Shown: piece after piece, positions 16,104-24,704 of the stretch | Layout of the letters: the number at the start of each line of letters is the position of its first letter | Position numbering within the stretch: position 1 is the first letter of the stretch | From: AP-15 sp036500965 | GTDB taxonomy: Bacteria; Pseudomonadota; Alphaproteobacteria; ATCC43930; CGMCC-115725 | Reading direction: 5' to 3' | Assembly (NCBI GenBank): GCA_036500965.1 | Contig: DASYBC010000041.1 | Span: 1 to 64,000 of the forward strand | Length of the DNA stretch: 64,000 nt | Position numbers and translations under genes: made by a program | The notes under the pieces: generated by a model | Seen by the model: the letters and a program-made list of their open reading frames with translations, nothing else | The model's database searches: none | Told to the model about the DNA's origin: nothing

Positions 16104-17794
16104 CGGCCCAGCGCAGCGTCATCGATTTCGTTTCGGCGCCTGATCTGCTGGGGCCATATTTCGCCGGAGCGAGCTAGGATTGCTGGCGCGCCGTTTTGAA
16201 GGCGGCGTTTGCCCTTCCGCTCGATCGCGCCGAGCGTCGTCTGTTCCGCGCCGTCGCCGGCCATCGCAAGCCGCCATCGCGGCCGGTGCGCGAGCTGGCA
16301 GCGATCGTCGGCCGCGGCGGCGGCAAGGATTCGATCGCGGCTGCCTTGGCCGCCTACGTCGCTTCGACCGGCGATTTCACCCGGCTTCGTCCAGGCGAAC
16401 GCGCATCGGTCCTCTGTATCGCCTGCGACCGCACGCAAGCTGGCATCGCGTTCGGCTATGTCCGCGGGCTTTTTGAGAACGTGCCGTTGTTGGCTGGAAT
16501 GGTCGCGCGGATCACACACGATACTATAGAATTGATCAATGGCGCCGAGATCATTGTCGCGACGAATTCTTTCAGGTCGGTGCGTGGCAAAACGGTGATC
16601 CTTGCGATTTACGATGAAGTGGCATTTTGGGCGAGCGAGGATTACGCCAACCCGGATTTTGAGGTTGACGCCGCGATTTCTCCGGGGCTGGCGCGGTATC
16701 CTGGCGCGCTAAAGATCATGATTTCATCAGCGCACAAGACAAGCGGGCTGCTGTATCAGCGTTGGAAAGATTACTTCGCGCGAGATGACGACGACACGCT
16801 CGTGGTGCTCGGCGACACGTTGACCTTCAACTAAACATTCGACAGGCGGGAAATAGAGCGGAAAGTTAAAGAGGATTTCGAGCGTTTTTCGGCGGAATAC
16901 TTCTGCCGGTGGCGCGAGGATTTGGCGGCGTTCATCGACCGGCCATCGGTCGAGGCGTGCGTCGAGCGCGGCTGCCGGGAGCGGGGTCCGCTGCTGGGGG
17001 TCGCGTATCAGGCGTTTGTCGATATGTCGGGCGGCAGGGTGGACAGCTCGGTTCTCGCGGTCGCGCATGCCGGCGCGGATGGCCGCGGCGTCCTCGACGT
17101 GCTGCGTGAGCGGGTCCCGCCTTTCAGCCCGGACATCGCAACCGAGGAATTCGCCGCGACGTGCAAGATTTACGGGATATCCCGAGTGGTCGGCGATCAG
17201 TATGCCGGCAGCTATCCGGGTGACGCCTTCCTGCGCCACGGGATTTCCTACGATCCGGCGGAAAAGCCGCGCTCCGGGCTGTATCTCGACCTGTTGCCGC
17301 TGGTCAACAGCTCGCGGATCGTGCTCCTCGACAATGGCCGGTTGATCAATCAGCTGTGCGCGCTGGAGCGCCGCATTGAGCGGTCGGGCCGCGAGTCGGT
17401 CAACCACCCCGACCGCGGCCATGACGATTTGATCAATGCCGCCGCTGGCGTCCTGACGATGGTAGCGGCTGCCGCCGGCGGCCCAATGCGCGCGCGGGGC
17501 ATTTGGGAACTCGCGCGGCGGGCGGCAGGATTGTTGTCGCCGGCGCCGGGTGAGCCCGAGCTCGAGCCCGATCCGTTGCCAGTCGCGACGGGTTTCGCGC
17601 CGGGCTCGACTGAATGGCAAGCCGCGCATACCGCGATGTTGGCGGTCCCTCCGGCTCAGCGATGGCCTCCGGCCGCGCCGGCGCCGCAGCGATGCCAGCA
17701 TGGCGCGACCCCTGGCGGCTGCCGCCAGTGTCTTCGCCAAGGCCGCTATGTCGGTCACGCCATCGTCACCGCTATCTCAGGAGGTTCCACATGA
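16100..17794 (+). pseudogene. Terminase large subunit, broken by two in-frame stops
   Basis: A single frame from GTG 16100 to 17794 reads a complete phage terminase large subunit except for a TAG at 16175 and a TAA at 16832. The ATPase part has a Walker A-like VGRGGGKDS, the loop ATNSFRSVRGKT and Walker B VILAIYDEVAFW. The nuclease part has FVDMSGGRVDSSVLAVAH, VVGDQYAGSY and HPDRGHDDLINA, supplying the RNase H-like acidic residues. The TAG sits where tryptophan is plausible (TGG to TAG); the TAA is one change from CAA. The flanking frame is preserved, so the stops look recent. Without readthrough, no DNA packaging motor would be made. Confidence 0.8.
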
Positions 17795-18490
17795 CCGCTG
17801 CCGTTATTCCCCTCGAGCGCGAGCTGCCCGCACCACCTATGCTGAGCGCGGCTCGCGCCGAGCTGCGGTCGGCGATCCTCGCAACACGCGAGGCGCGCAC
17901 CAAGATCGAGGAAGCGAGCGCGCCCGCGCAGCGATTGCAGAGCATCGTTGATGAGGCCGAGCGACTGGACCGGGCCATCGCGTCGCACGCTGCGGATTTC
18001 GAGGCGGCGCTTGGAGAATGGCTGGCGCGCCCCGATGGCCGCGGGGCGACCGCTGCCAGAAGCGTCGGCACTCGGATTAGCGCAGCGCCGCGCCGAGCTG
18101 GCGGAGGACCTGGCTGCGGCGCAAAAGGCCTTGCCGGCGGCTCGTGCACTCGAAGCCGAGGCGGCCGCACGGCTCGGCGCTGCCGGTCGGCGGCAGATGG
18201 AAGCGCTCGCCGCAGCCGCAGTCGAAGCGGCGCAGGAAATGTTGCCTGGGCTGCGGTCTGCCATCGCTCGGGTCCTGCGCATCGAGGCCGAGCTCGTCGG
18301 CATCGAGCTTGCGCTCCGCGAGCGCGGCAATGCCCCGCGCGCGCCGTCAGCGTTCTTGCACTGCGCGTCGGTTGTCGCGGATGCGGTCAAAATCGCCCGG
18401 AGGGAAGCGAGCGCGCCCGCGGACATTGCTGGCGCCCGGCGGCTTCTCGACGCGCTTAGTCGCGATCCGACCGCGGTCTTTGGAGCATGA
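17791..18490 (+). pseudogene. Coiled-coil phage protein, +1 frameshift
   Basis: An AGGAGG ribosome site (17780-17785) precedes ATG 17791. The first 90 or so residues form an alanine-rich coiled coil (RAELRSAILATREARTKIEEA, then VDEAERLDRAIASHAADFEAALGEWLARP). After the GGGG run at 18043-18046 the sensible protein moves to the next frame, continuing PLPEASALGLAQRRAELAEDLAAAQ and ending at 18490. Removing one G restores a single reading frame of about 232 residues. Either the gene is damaged or the run is a sequence error. The product might be a scaffold or head-associated protein, but nothing specific supports that. Confidence 0.65.
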
Positions 18491-18696
18491 GCGCGGCGAC
18501 CGACGAGCTGCGCGACCTGATCGGCGTTCTGCGAAAAGCGTCACCGGCTGGGGCCGCGCGCCTGGGTACGTTGCGCAAGGTCGCCGAAATCCTCGAGTCC
18601 GAAACGCGGGCGCTCGAGGAGCGCATCGCGAACATCGAACATCTCGACAGGATGCGCACCGCCTGGCCCGGTGGAGACGGCGAGTTGCGCCCATGA
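18487..18696 (+). CDS. Small helical hypothetical protein
   Basis: A 69-residue protein, MSAATDELRDLIGVLRKASPAG then two charged helices (GTLRKVAEILESETRALEERIANIEHL). It overlaps genes on both sides by ATGA junctions. It is probably a small coiled-coil structural or chaperone-like phage protein. No family recognised. Confidence 0.55.
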   Translation: MSAATDELRDLIGVLRKASPAGAARLGTLRKVAEILESETRALEERIANIEHLDRMRTAWPGGDGELRP

Positions 18697-19271
18697 CCAC
18701 GCTGTTTGCCGGTATTGACGACATGACGGTTATCGGCGGCGGCGGTTTGCTGGTCACTGCATCGGTTCCGGTCGATGAGGCTATTGCAGCGACAGCGGCA
18801 ATGCCAATCGCCGAAATGGCCGGCGACGGCGCGGCCGGCAAGTTGCGCAGCTGCGGGATGATCAAAGGAGTGCTGCGCATCACCGCGGAGATTTGGGACC
18901 GCATCGCAGTCCAGAAGCTTTCGGAGCGCGTTTATCGCGGTCTGGCGCTGATCGGCTTCGCTGCCGGCAATGAGCTGACGATCGAGCGCGCCGCGCTGGT
19001 CGATCACCCCGACGCGCTGACCAAGAGCCGCGGCGCTGTTGCCGCATCATTGTACCTCAATGGAGTCACAAAAATGTCACTGCCAAGCACGCGGGCGGCT
19101 GCGCCAGCAGCGAACCCGTTCAGCAAAATCGAGGTCGGAACGAACTCCCCCACCGAGAACGAGCGCGCCGTGCAGCTGATCAAGTATGTGCGCTCGCCCT
19201 TGGCCGGCCAGGTTAAGCTGGCGCGCGACGCCGATTTTTTCAACTGGCTCCAGGCGAGGGCCGGCCGGTGA
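18693..19271 (+). CDS. Phage protein, possibly XkdF-like protease relative
   Basis: A 192-residue protein. The segments VLRITAEIWDRIAVQKLSERVYRGLALIGF and LTIERAALVDHPDALTKSRGA recall the XkdF-type prohead protease, where a conserved LVDxP segment closes the domain. No certain catalytic Ser-His pair can be assigned, so the resemblance is weak. It lies where a head maturation protease would be expected, after the terminase, but no capsid gene follows. Confidence 0.4.
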   Translation: MTTLFAGIDDMTVIGGGGLLVTASVPVDEAIAATAAMPIAEMAGDGAAGKLRSCGMIKGVLRITAEIWDRIAVQKLSERVYRGLALIGFAAGNELTIERAALVDHPDALTKSRGAVAASLYLNGVTKMSLPSTRAAAPAANPFSKIEVGTNSPTENERAVQLIKYVRSPLAGQVKLARDADFFNWLQARAGR

Positions 19272-19474
19272 TGACTAGCCGCATCCCGCCGCATCCGGCG
19301 CCGGCCCCACACGCCAGCGGGCGCGGTCCTGGCGTCGCGCGTCCTGACGCGAACGGCGGGATCACCTCGCCGCTCGGCCGGGGCCAGCCATCAGGCGACA
19401 GGGTGTCGATGGATCAGAGCCCGCTAGGCCCGTCGACATCAAGGCCGAACGCGCCGATGCCAAAGGTGATTTGA
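19271..19474 (+). CDS. Proline/glycine-rich short hypothetical protein
   Basis: A 67-residue product rich in proline, glycine and serine, with no ordered domain. Its ATG (19271) shares a base with the preceding stop (TGATG), and the next gene uses the same type of junction, which is the main reason to believe it. Confidence 0.4.
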   Translation: MTSRIPPHPAPAPHASGRGPGVARPDANGGITSPLGRGQPSGDRVSMDQSPLGPSTSRPNAPMPKVI

Positions 19475-19779
19475 TGGCGCTGGCAATCAGGTTCCTACCT
19501 GTGGCGGGCCGCTCCGCGCTCTATGCGAACGGCCGCAGCTACGCAGTCGCGGGTGCCGCGACGGTTGATGTGCCATATCCGGACGCGCTCGCGATCGGCC
19601 GAGATCAGGCGACGCGAATGACCATCATCGGCGCGACCGCCGATCGCCCGGTCAACATCGACAACGTGCTGAATTGGCCGCCTCCGACGATGTACGACAC
19701 CACGCTCGGCGCGCCGATTTTTCTCGTACCCGGGAGCAACCCGGCGGCCTGGGTCGGCGTCACCGGCGTAACGGCGTGA
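19474..19779 (+). CDS. Small phage structural-type hypothetical protein
   Basis: A 101-residue beta-rich protein: LAIRFLPVAGRSALYANGRSYAVAGAATVDVPYPDALAIG, followed by a segment ending AAWVGVTGVTA. It resembles in style the small head-decoration or head-tail joining proteins of phages, but I cannot assign a family. It starts at ATG 19474, overlapping the previous stop by one base. Confidence 0.5.
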   Translation: MALAIRFLPVAGRSALYANGRSYAVAGAATVDVPYPDALAIGRDQATRMTIIGATADRPVNIDNVLNWPPPTMYDTTLGAPIFLVPGSNPAAWVGVTGVTA

Positions 19780-19970
19780 GCGAGGAGCTGGTCACGCTGG
19801 TCTGCCCGCCAGGCGCGGCCGATGCGCCGATTTCCCATGGCGATCGGGCGTTCGAGCCGTTCCGCGAGGGCGGCGATCGTCATGGCCGATGGCTGGTCGA
19901 TGTCACGGCCGAGGCGGCGATCTATTTCTGTCGGACCGGCGGCTTTCGGCGCGTTTCCTCCGATGACTGA
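19776..19970 (+). CDS. Small hypothetical protein, GTG start
   Basis: A 64-residue protein beginning VSEELVTLVCPPGAADAPISHGDRAFEPF and containing GRWLVDVTAEAAIYFCRTGGFRRV. The GTG overlaps the previous stop (GTGA). It is the last gene before a terminator, so the small-gene operon appears to end here. No family recognised. Confidence 0.5.
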   Translation: MSEELVTLVCPPGAADAPISHGDRAFEPFREGGDRHGRWLVDVTAEAAIYFCRTGGFRRVSSDD

Positions 19971-20020
19971 GCTACGGGGCCTTTCGCTTTGGGCATATCG
20001 CGTGAGGCCGCGCAAGCTCC

Positions 20021-20061
20021 GGTGGCACCCGAGCGAATTAACCTCCCGATCGGGTGCCACC
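20021..20061. repeat. Perfect 12-bp inverted repeat
   Basis: GGTGGCACCCGA (20021-20032) and TCGGGTGCCACC (20050-20061) with a 17-base loop, between the small-gene operon and its terminator. It may be an RNA structure, a regulatory site or part of a small mobile repeat. Confidence 0.75.
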
Positions 20062-20110
20062 GTCGAGCCTTCTGATCGCGCCGTTTTCTCCAGATGGCGG
20101 CGCGTCGCTT

Positions 20111-20142
20111 GCCCCCGGCTCTACTGGGCCGGGGGCCTTTTT
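20111..20142 (+). terminator. Rho-independent terminator
   Basis: Stem GCCCCCGGC (20111-20119) with GCCGGGGGC (20128-20136), 8-base loop, then a T-run (20138-20142). It separates the small-gene operon from the tape measure gene, which must then have its own promoter between about 20145 and 20240. Confidence 0.85.
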
Positions 20143-20253
20143 CGCCAATGGCGGCGGCTTTCTATTGGGCGTGACGGGTTTCCGGGCGGGATAGGGCGCC
20201 GCGCGCTTTCAGCGATGCAGGGCCTCCGGCGCGGACCAGACTGAGGGAATGCA

Positions 20254-23241
20254 ATGCCGGATGGTTCGATCAATGTCCGCATCGTCGCCGACACCGCCGG
20301 CTTCGATATCGACCCGGCCACCCAGAAATTGGCCGAGCTGCGCGTCGCGGCGGAGCAGGCGAAACAATCTCTCCGCGCCTCGGCGAGTGATTTCGCAAGC
20401 TCCGTCAAATCACTGGAAGAAGCAGGCGGTGCCACCGACGCGCAGATGAAAAATCTGATGGCTGACGCGGTGATGGTCGGCGAGAAGGAAACGGCTGCGG
20501 CCGCGGCCACCAAGGTGTTCAAGGATGCGCTGAAGGGATCTGGCGAAGCGCTTGGCAATCTCGGGCAAGAGTCGAAGCACATCATCGCGATTTTCGATGA
20601 ATTCAGCCGCGGCGCGCGCGGCCAGATGGTCGGATCGATGGTCGCGATGGCCCGCGACAGTGGTTTACTCGGAAAGGCGATCGGGGCGCTCCGGAGCCCG
20701 ATCGGCATCGCGGTAATCGCCACTGTCGGTTTGACCGGCGCTCTTTATGAGTTGGAGCGGGCCGCAATGGCTGCCGCGAGGGCGCTGCAAAACACCTACA
20801 ATTCGGCATTCTCGATGGGGCGCGATGCCGCGGCGGCAGAGGCCCACGTCAAGGCGATGGTGCCGACACTGGAAAATCTCGGCATTGGCCAGGGTGCCGC
20901 ATTGCAGGCGGCATCCGGCATCGAGGGCATCACCCACGCCTCGGAGAAGGCGAAAGAAAACCTGAACGGCATCGTCGATGCTTTTGCGCGCGTCAACACT
21001 GAAGGCGACCTCGACAAGGCGACAAAACAGCTCGCCAAGCTGTTCTCCTCCGCAGCCTCGATGAAGCGAACGATCGAGGAGAACCCGCAGATACTGACCG
21101 GCGCACATTATCAGCAATTTCAGGCGATGCTTCAGCCCGGAGCCACGATTGAGCAACTCAAGAGCGCCGGCGACTTAATGGCGAGAGGCATTGCGGATTA
21201 TTACGGACGGGCACAAAGCGCCGTATCGCAAAAGACCGTCGAGTTCAATCAGTCCTTAACTGAGGCAGCAGCGGCAACAGGTAGCCTTCCGGCGAGCATG
21301 TTTGGCGTGAAAACGGCGCTGCCGACCAATCTGAGCGAGCGCCTGCCGCCGCCGCTGCATATGGCCTCGGATGCCGAAATCGCGGCGGACCAAGCCATCG
21401 CCGAAGGCAACCGGTTGCAAAACGAGCGCGCCGCGGCGCTCGCCAACGTCCGGGATATCCAGGGGCAAATTACTGCCGGGACGCGGGCGAACAACGACGC
21501 AACCCGGAATGCGATCGATTATTGGAACAAGCGCGCCGCTGATATCAGCAAACAGCTCGGCCAGCAGGACCAGGATGTCAGTGTTGGCGGGAAAGCCGGT
21601 TCCAGCGGCCAACTCGCCGTCATGGATGGTTTCCGCGAGAAGCTCGAAGAGCAGAACGCAGCAATCGCTGGAACGGTCAAGACCGCCAAAGATGCCCGCG
21701 CCGCGATGCTGGCGAACGACATCAAATATTGGTCCGCGGTGCTGGCCGGCGACAAGCTCAGCGCACAGCAGCGCGCCGAAGTGCAAATGGAGCTCTTCCG
21801 CTCCAAGGAGACGGCCGAAATTCAGGCGATGCCGCATGGCGGCGGCGGCCGGGCCGGCGGCGGCTCCGGCAAAGCGGCACAGACGCAGGACTATGACGCC
21901 TATGCCGAGGGCGAGCGGCAGAAGATCGAGGCGGCGCGCTCCGCCGGCCAATCGCTCGACGGCATCTACACGGAATGGGCGGCGCACGCGGCGACGATCT
22001 ACGGCCAGGACAGCGCGCAGTTTCGCCGGGTCATGGTGGAGAAGGCGGCTGCAGCGCGCCAGGCGTCGCACCAGATCGCCGAAGCGGCCGAGCAAGCCTA
22101 TTCCGGCCAGCGCTCAGCTGATCAGGCCTATCTCGCGGCGTTCAAGGCCAGCATGGCGGCTCTGGTCGCGCAGCACAAAATCTCGAAGCAGCAGGAGATC
22201 GGCTTCGATATCGAATACACCGCCCAGCTGCGCGATCAGCTCCGGGCGCAGCTCCAGGCGGTCATCGACAACGACAATTTGACCAAGGCCGATCGCCAGC
22301 GCGCCTGGCAGGAAATGATGACGCTGAGCGCCGATTACGGCGCCAAGATCGCCGAGGACCAAGCCAGGTCCGCCGAGGCGACGGCAACCTCCTGGACCCG
22401 CGCGGTCAGCAAGATCTCCGATCAGTTCGCGACGATGGCGACGGACATGATCACCCGCACCAAGTCGATCACCGCCTCGTTTGACGAGATGATGCGCAGC
22501 CTGATCAAGGACACTCTGCAATCGACGTTCAAGAGCCTGTTTTCCTCGATCCTCGGCGGCGGCGACAGCGGCAGCGGTGCCGGTGGCGGCTCAGGTGGCG
22601 GAAGCGGCCTCAATTTGATGAGCCTGCTGTTCGGCTCCGGCGGGATCGGCTCGATGCTGTTCGGCAAGGGCGGCCTCTCCGGGATGCTCGGGCTTGGCGA
22701 GGGCGGCGTGCTGGGCAGCCTGACCGGGAGCGCCGGCGGCGGCTTGCTCAGCGGCTTGTTCGGCGGCGGCTCCGGCGGCAATCAGGATTTCTCCGGCGGC
22801 ACGCTAGGCCCCGGCGGCAGCGTCGGTGGCGACGTGGCCAGCGCGGCCGGAGGCGGTCTGCTCAGCACTCTGTTCGGCGGCCTGTTCAAGGGCGTCGGTT
22901 CGCTGTTCGGCATGGGCGGCGGGCTTGGTTCGCTGTTCGGCTTCTCGAAGGGCGGCATCGTGCCGAGTGCCGCGGGCGGTTGGGCCGTGCCGCAGCTGGG
23001 GCCCGGCGGCATGCTCGCCAACGTGCATTCGAACGAAATGGTGTTGCCGGCGCCGATCAGCCAAGGCCTGCAAGGCGCGATCGCCGGCGGCGGCTTTGGC
23101 GGTGGCGGTCACACCTTTAATATCGGGATCAGCTCGGCAACCCCGGGAGACACCGCGCGATTGTTCATGTCCAACGGGAGCGCTCTGGTCTCGGCGCTTA
23201 ACAATGCCATCCGCAACGGCTCCTCGCTGCGGACCAGCTGA
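20254..23241 (+). CDS. Phage tail tape measure protein
   Basis: A 995-residue protein, by far the largest in the element. The N-terminus (INVRIVADTAGFDIDPATQKLAELR) and long alanine-rich helices are typical of tape measure proteins, which set tail length and help DNA ejection in siphoviruses and myoviruses. Residues about 140-170 form a hydrophobic segment. The last 230 residues are glycine-rich with repeated SLLSGLFGGG-type motifs, ending in the block FSKGGIVPSAAGG...LANVHSNEMVLPAPI, which is characteristic of lambda-like tape measure C-termini. It is intact, unlike the terminase gene. No tail tube or tail-assembly chaperone gene stands in front of it. Confidence 0.85.
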   Translation: MPDGSINVRIVADTAGFDIDPATQKLAELRVAAEQAKQSLRASASDFASSVKSLEEAGGATDAQMKNLMADAVMVGEKETAAAAATKVFKDALKGSGEALGNLGQESKHIIAIFDEFSRGARGQMVGSMVAMARDSGLLGKAIGALRSPIGIAVIATVGLTGALYELERAAMAAARALQNTYNSAFSMGRDAAAAEAHVKAMVPTLENLGIGQGAALQAASGIEGITHASEKAKENLNGIVDAFARVNTEGDLDKATKQLAKLFSSAASMKRTIEENPQILTGAHYQQFQAMLQPGATIEQLKSAGDLMARGIADYYGRAQSAVSQKTVEFNQSLTEAAAATGSLPASMFGVKTALPTNLSERLPPPLHMASDAEIAADQAIAEGNRLQNERAAALANVRDIQGQITAGTRANNDATRNAIDYWNKRAADISKQLGQQDQDVSVGGKAGSSGQLAVMDGFREKLEEQNAAIAGTVKTAKDARAAMLANDIKYWSAVLAGDKLSAQQRAEVQMELFRSKETAEIQAMPHGGGGRAGGGSGKAAQTQDYDAYAEGERQKIEAARSAGQSLDGIYTEWAAHAATIYGQDSAQFRRVMVEKAAAARQASHQIAEAAEQAYSGQRSADQAYLAAFKASMAALVAQHKISKQQEIGFDIEYTAQLRDQLRAQLQAVIDNDNLTKADRQRAWQEMMTLSADYGAKIAEDQARSAEATATSWTRAVSKISDQFATMATDMITRTKSITASFDEMMRSLIKDTLQSTFKSLFSSILGGGDSGSGAGGGSGGGSGLNLMSLLFGSGGIGSMLFGKGGLSGMLGLGEGGVLGSLTGSAGGGLLSGLFGGGSGGNQDFSGGTLGPGGSVGGDVASAAGGGLLSTLFGGLFKGVGSLFGMGGGLGSLFGFSKGGIVPSAAGGWAVPQLGPGGMLANVHSNEMVLPAPISQGLQGAIAGGGFGGGGHTFNIGISSATPGDTARLFMSNGSALVSALNNAIRNGSSLRTS

Positions 23242-23252
23242 GGCCAGATTTG

Positions 23253-23534
23253 ATGAACCGCATGGATCTGTCGTCCGATCAGATCGTCCCGTTTATCTGC
23301 GGCGCGCTTGACGTGGTATTCGCGTTCTCGATCGCCCTCGAGCGGCGCGGTCTGTTGACGCGAGCGGAGATCGTCGAGACGTTGCGCGCGGCGCAGGTGC
23401 AAATAGAAGCGCAGGATGGTCCACAGCCGACAGCTCGCGCCGGCGTGGTCGACCTGATGCTGAAGGCTTTTGACATGCCGGTAGACGGCGAACAGGCGCG
23501 CTCGCGGTTCACGGTGATCGACGGCGGCAAGTGA
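23253..23534 (+). CDS. Hypothetical protein downstream of tape measure
   Basis: A 93-residue helical protein, MDLSSDQIVPFICGALDVVFAFSIALERRGLLTRAEIVETLRAAQ, starting 11 bases after the tape measure stop. The hydrophobic first helix could be membrane-associated. In a complete phage a minor tail protein would follow here; this is too short for one. No family recognised. Confidence 0.5.
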   Translation: MNRMDLSSDQIVPFICGALDVVFAFSIALERRGLLTRAEIVETLRAAQVQIEAQDGPQPTARAGVVDLMLKAFDMPVDGEQARSRFTVIDGGK

Positions 23535-23590
23535 GGCGAGCGGGGCGCCCAGCGCCGGCCGGCGCCTGATGCGGGGAACGACCTCGGCCG

Positions 23591-23797
23591 CTACTCGGCT
23601 ACCCCGCGCGCGTTACGGGCGCCAGCGCCCTTAAAATCGATTTCAGGCGGGGTTGCATTTTCGCCCGCGCGCGCCGGTGTGGTCGACCTCCTGGCCGCGA
23701 GCTCGGATTTCCAGTCGGCGACATAGGCGTCGAGCCCGCGGTTGATTTCACGCCACACCGCCGCCGGCGCGGCCGATTGCGGATAGTTGCGTGCCAT
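23591..23797 (-). CDS. Small hypothetical protein on the opposite strand
   Basis: A 68-residue protein, MARNYPQSAAPAAVWREINRGLDAYVADWKSELAARRS, with a ribosome-like GGGAAGAG before the ATG at 23797. It is the only leftward gene in the element. It could be a phage morphon (added gene). No family recognised, and chance opening in GC-rich DNA is possible. Confidence 0.4.
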   Translation of the reverse strand: MARNYPQSAAPAAVWREINRGLDAYVADWKSELAARRSTTPARAGENATPPEIDFKGAGARNARGVAE

Positions 23798-24172
23798 TCG
23801 CTCTTCCCTTGTCCCGGCTGTCCGATCGTCGCTCGGCACTGCTGTTGCTGACGGTCCCGACTTCTACGACCCCGCAGCCGTGCTTGATGTCAACCGGAAA
23901 ATATTCTGTTTGGCGTCGGGTCAAACATTGATGACGATTTGACGGCGATCACGCGAAATCGCGGACGGGACATTGACGACTGGCGCCGCATCGTATCTGC
24001 GGCGCCGAAAACGCCGTGACTGCTTGGGCTCCACGTAGGCTGCACGTTTGCCGGGAGTGCGAGGAATAAAACAGGGGCGGGCGACCGGTCCGAATAACTC
24101 CGCGCGCGTTCCAAGCCGCGTTTTCGACTCCCGGCGCCAGCCCGACCGCTTGGCGGAAAAGGAGCGATACGA
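23798..24172. other. Gene-poor 375-bp stretch in the element
   Basis: No convincing open frame; the frames present are broken by stops or run antisense to the next gene. Base composition is mixed, with an AT-rich patch near 23895-23945 that could hold a promoter for 24173. I see no repeat or RNA gene. Confidence 0.4.
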
Positions 24173-24583
24173 ATGACCAGCATCATCAAGGATCTCATCC
24201 CCGTCCACGCCGCGAGGATGGCGCCGCGGCCGATTCCGCCAATGCTCGAGGCCGATCGCGCATCGGGGACCGCGGATGACTTTGCAGAAATGGGCGCGAC
24301 CGAATTCGAGCCGATGGCGGGCGCGCTTGAGGCGGTCAACGCCGTCAGCTGGCACAATCTGCGCATTCTGCGACTGTGCGCTTGGTTGGTCGAGCAGCCG
24401 AAGTCAAAAATCACCGAGGCGGCGGCCAATCTCTTCGATGATTTAGAATTCTGCAAAGATTCGCTCAGCTTGCTCCAGGACGCTCGCGAGTCGATGCGCG
24501 TGCAAATCGGGATAATCGACGCGGCTGAGGCGCGCCTGTTCATCGGCGCCGCGGCGCATGCCATGACGCTTCCCCCCGAATAA
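24173..24583 (+). CDS. Helical hypothetical protein before the integrase
   Basis: A 136-residue mostly helical protein with a good ribosome site (AAGGAG) upstream. The C-terminal half (NLFDDLEFCKDSLSLLQDARESMRVQIGIIDAAEARLFIGAAAHAM) is strongly amphipathic. It stands alone between a gene-poor stretch and a terminator, the usual place for an accessory or lysogenic-conversion gene. No family recognised. Confidence 0.55.
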   Translation: MTSIIKDLIPVHAARMAPRPIPPMLEADRASGTADDFAEMGATEFEPMAGALEAVNAVSWHNLRILRLCAWLVEQPKSKITEAAANLFDDLEFCKDSLSLLQDARESMRVQIGIIDAAEARLFIGAAAHAMTLPPE

Positions 24584-24605
24584 GCCAGCATCGCCACCTA
24601 TTCTC

Positions 24606-24632
24606 AGCCCGGCTCCGGCCGGGCTTTTTTTT
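24606..24632 (+). terminator. Rho-independent terminator
   Basis: AGCCCGGC (24606-24613), loop TCCG, GCCGGGCT (24618-24625), then a run of eight T. It follows the 24173 gene and isolates the integrase gene from upstream transcription. Confidence 0.9.
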
Positions 24633-24704
24633 CTTGACCATCGGAAATTATTGCGACATAATCGGAACCGTCAGCAGAGAACGGTAAACCGAAAGGTGGT
24701 CGCG

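Noticed and set aside
19963..20244. Open frame of 93 codons starting MTELRGLSLWAYR
   Set aside because: It runs through a perfect 12-bp dyad and a strong Rho-independent terminator, so it is almost certainly not a gene.
23921..24355. Leftward frame of 144 codons opposite 24173-24583
   Set aside because: The rightward gene has a good ribosome site and helical order; the leftward frame has neither.
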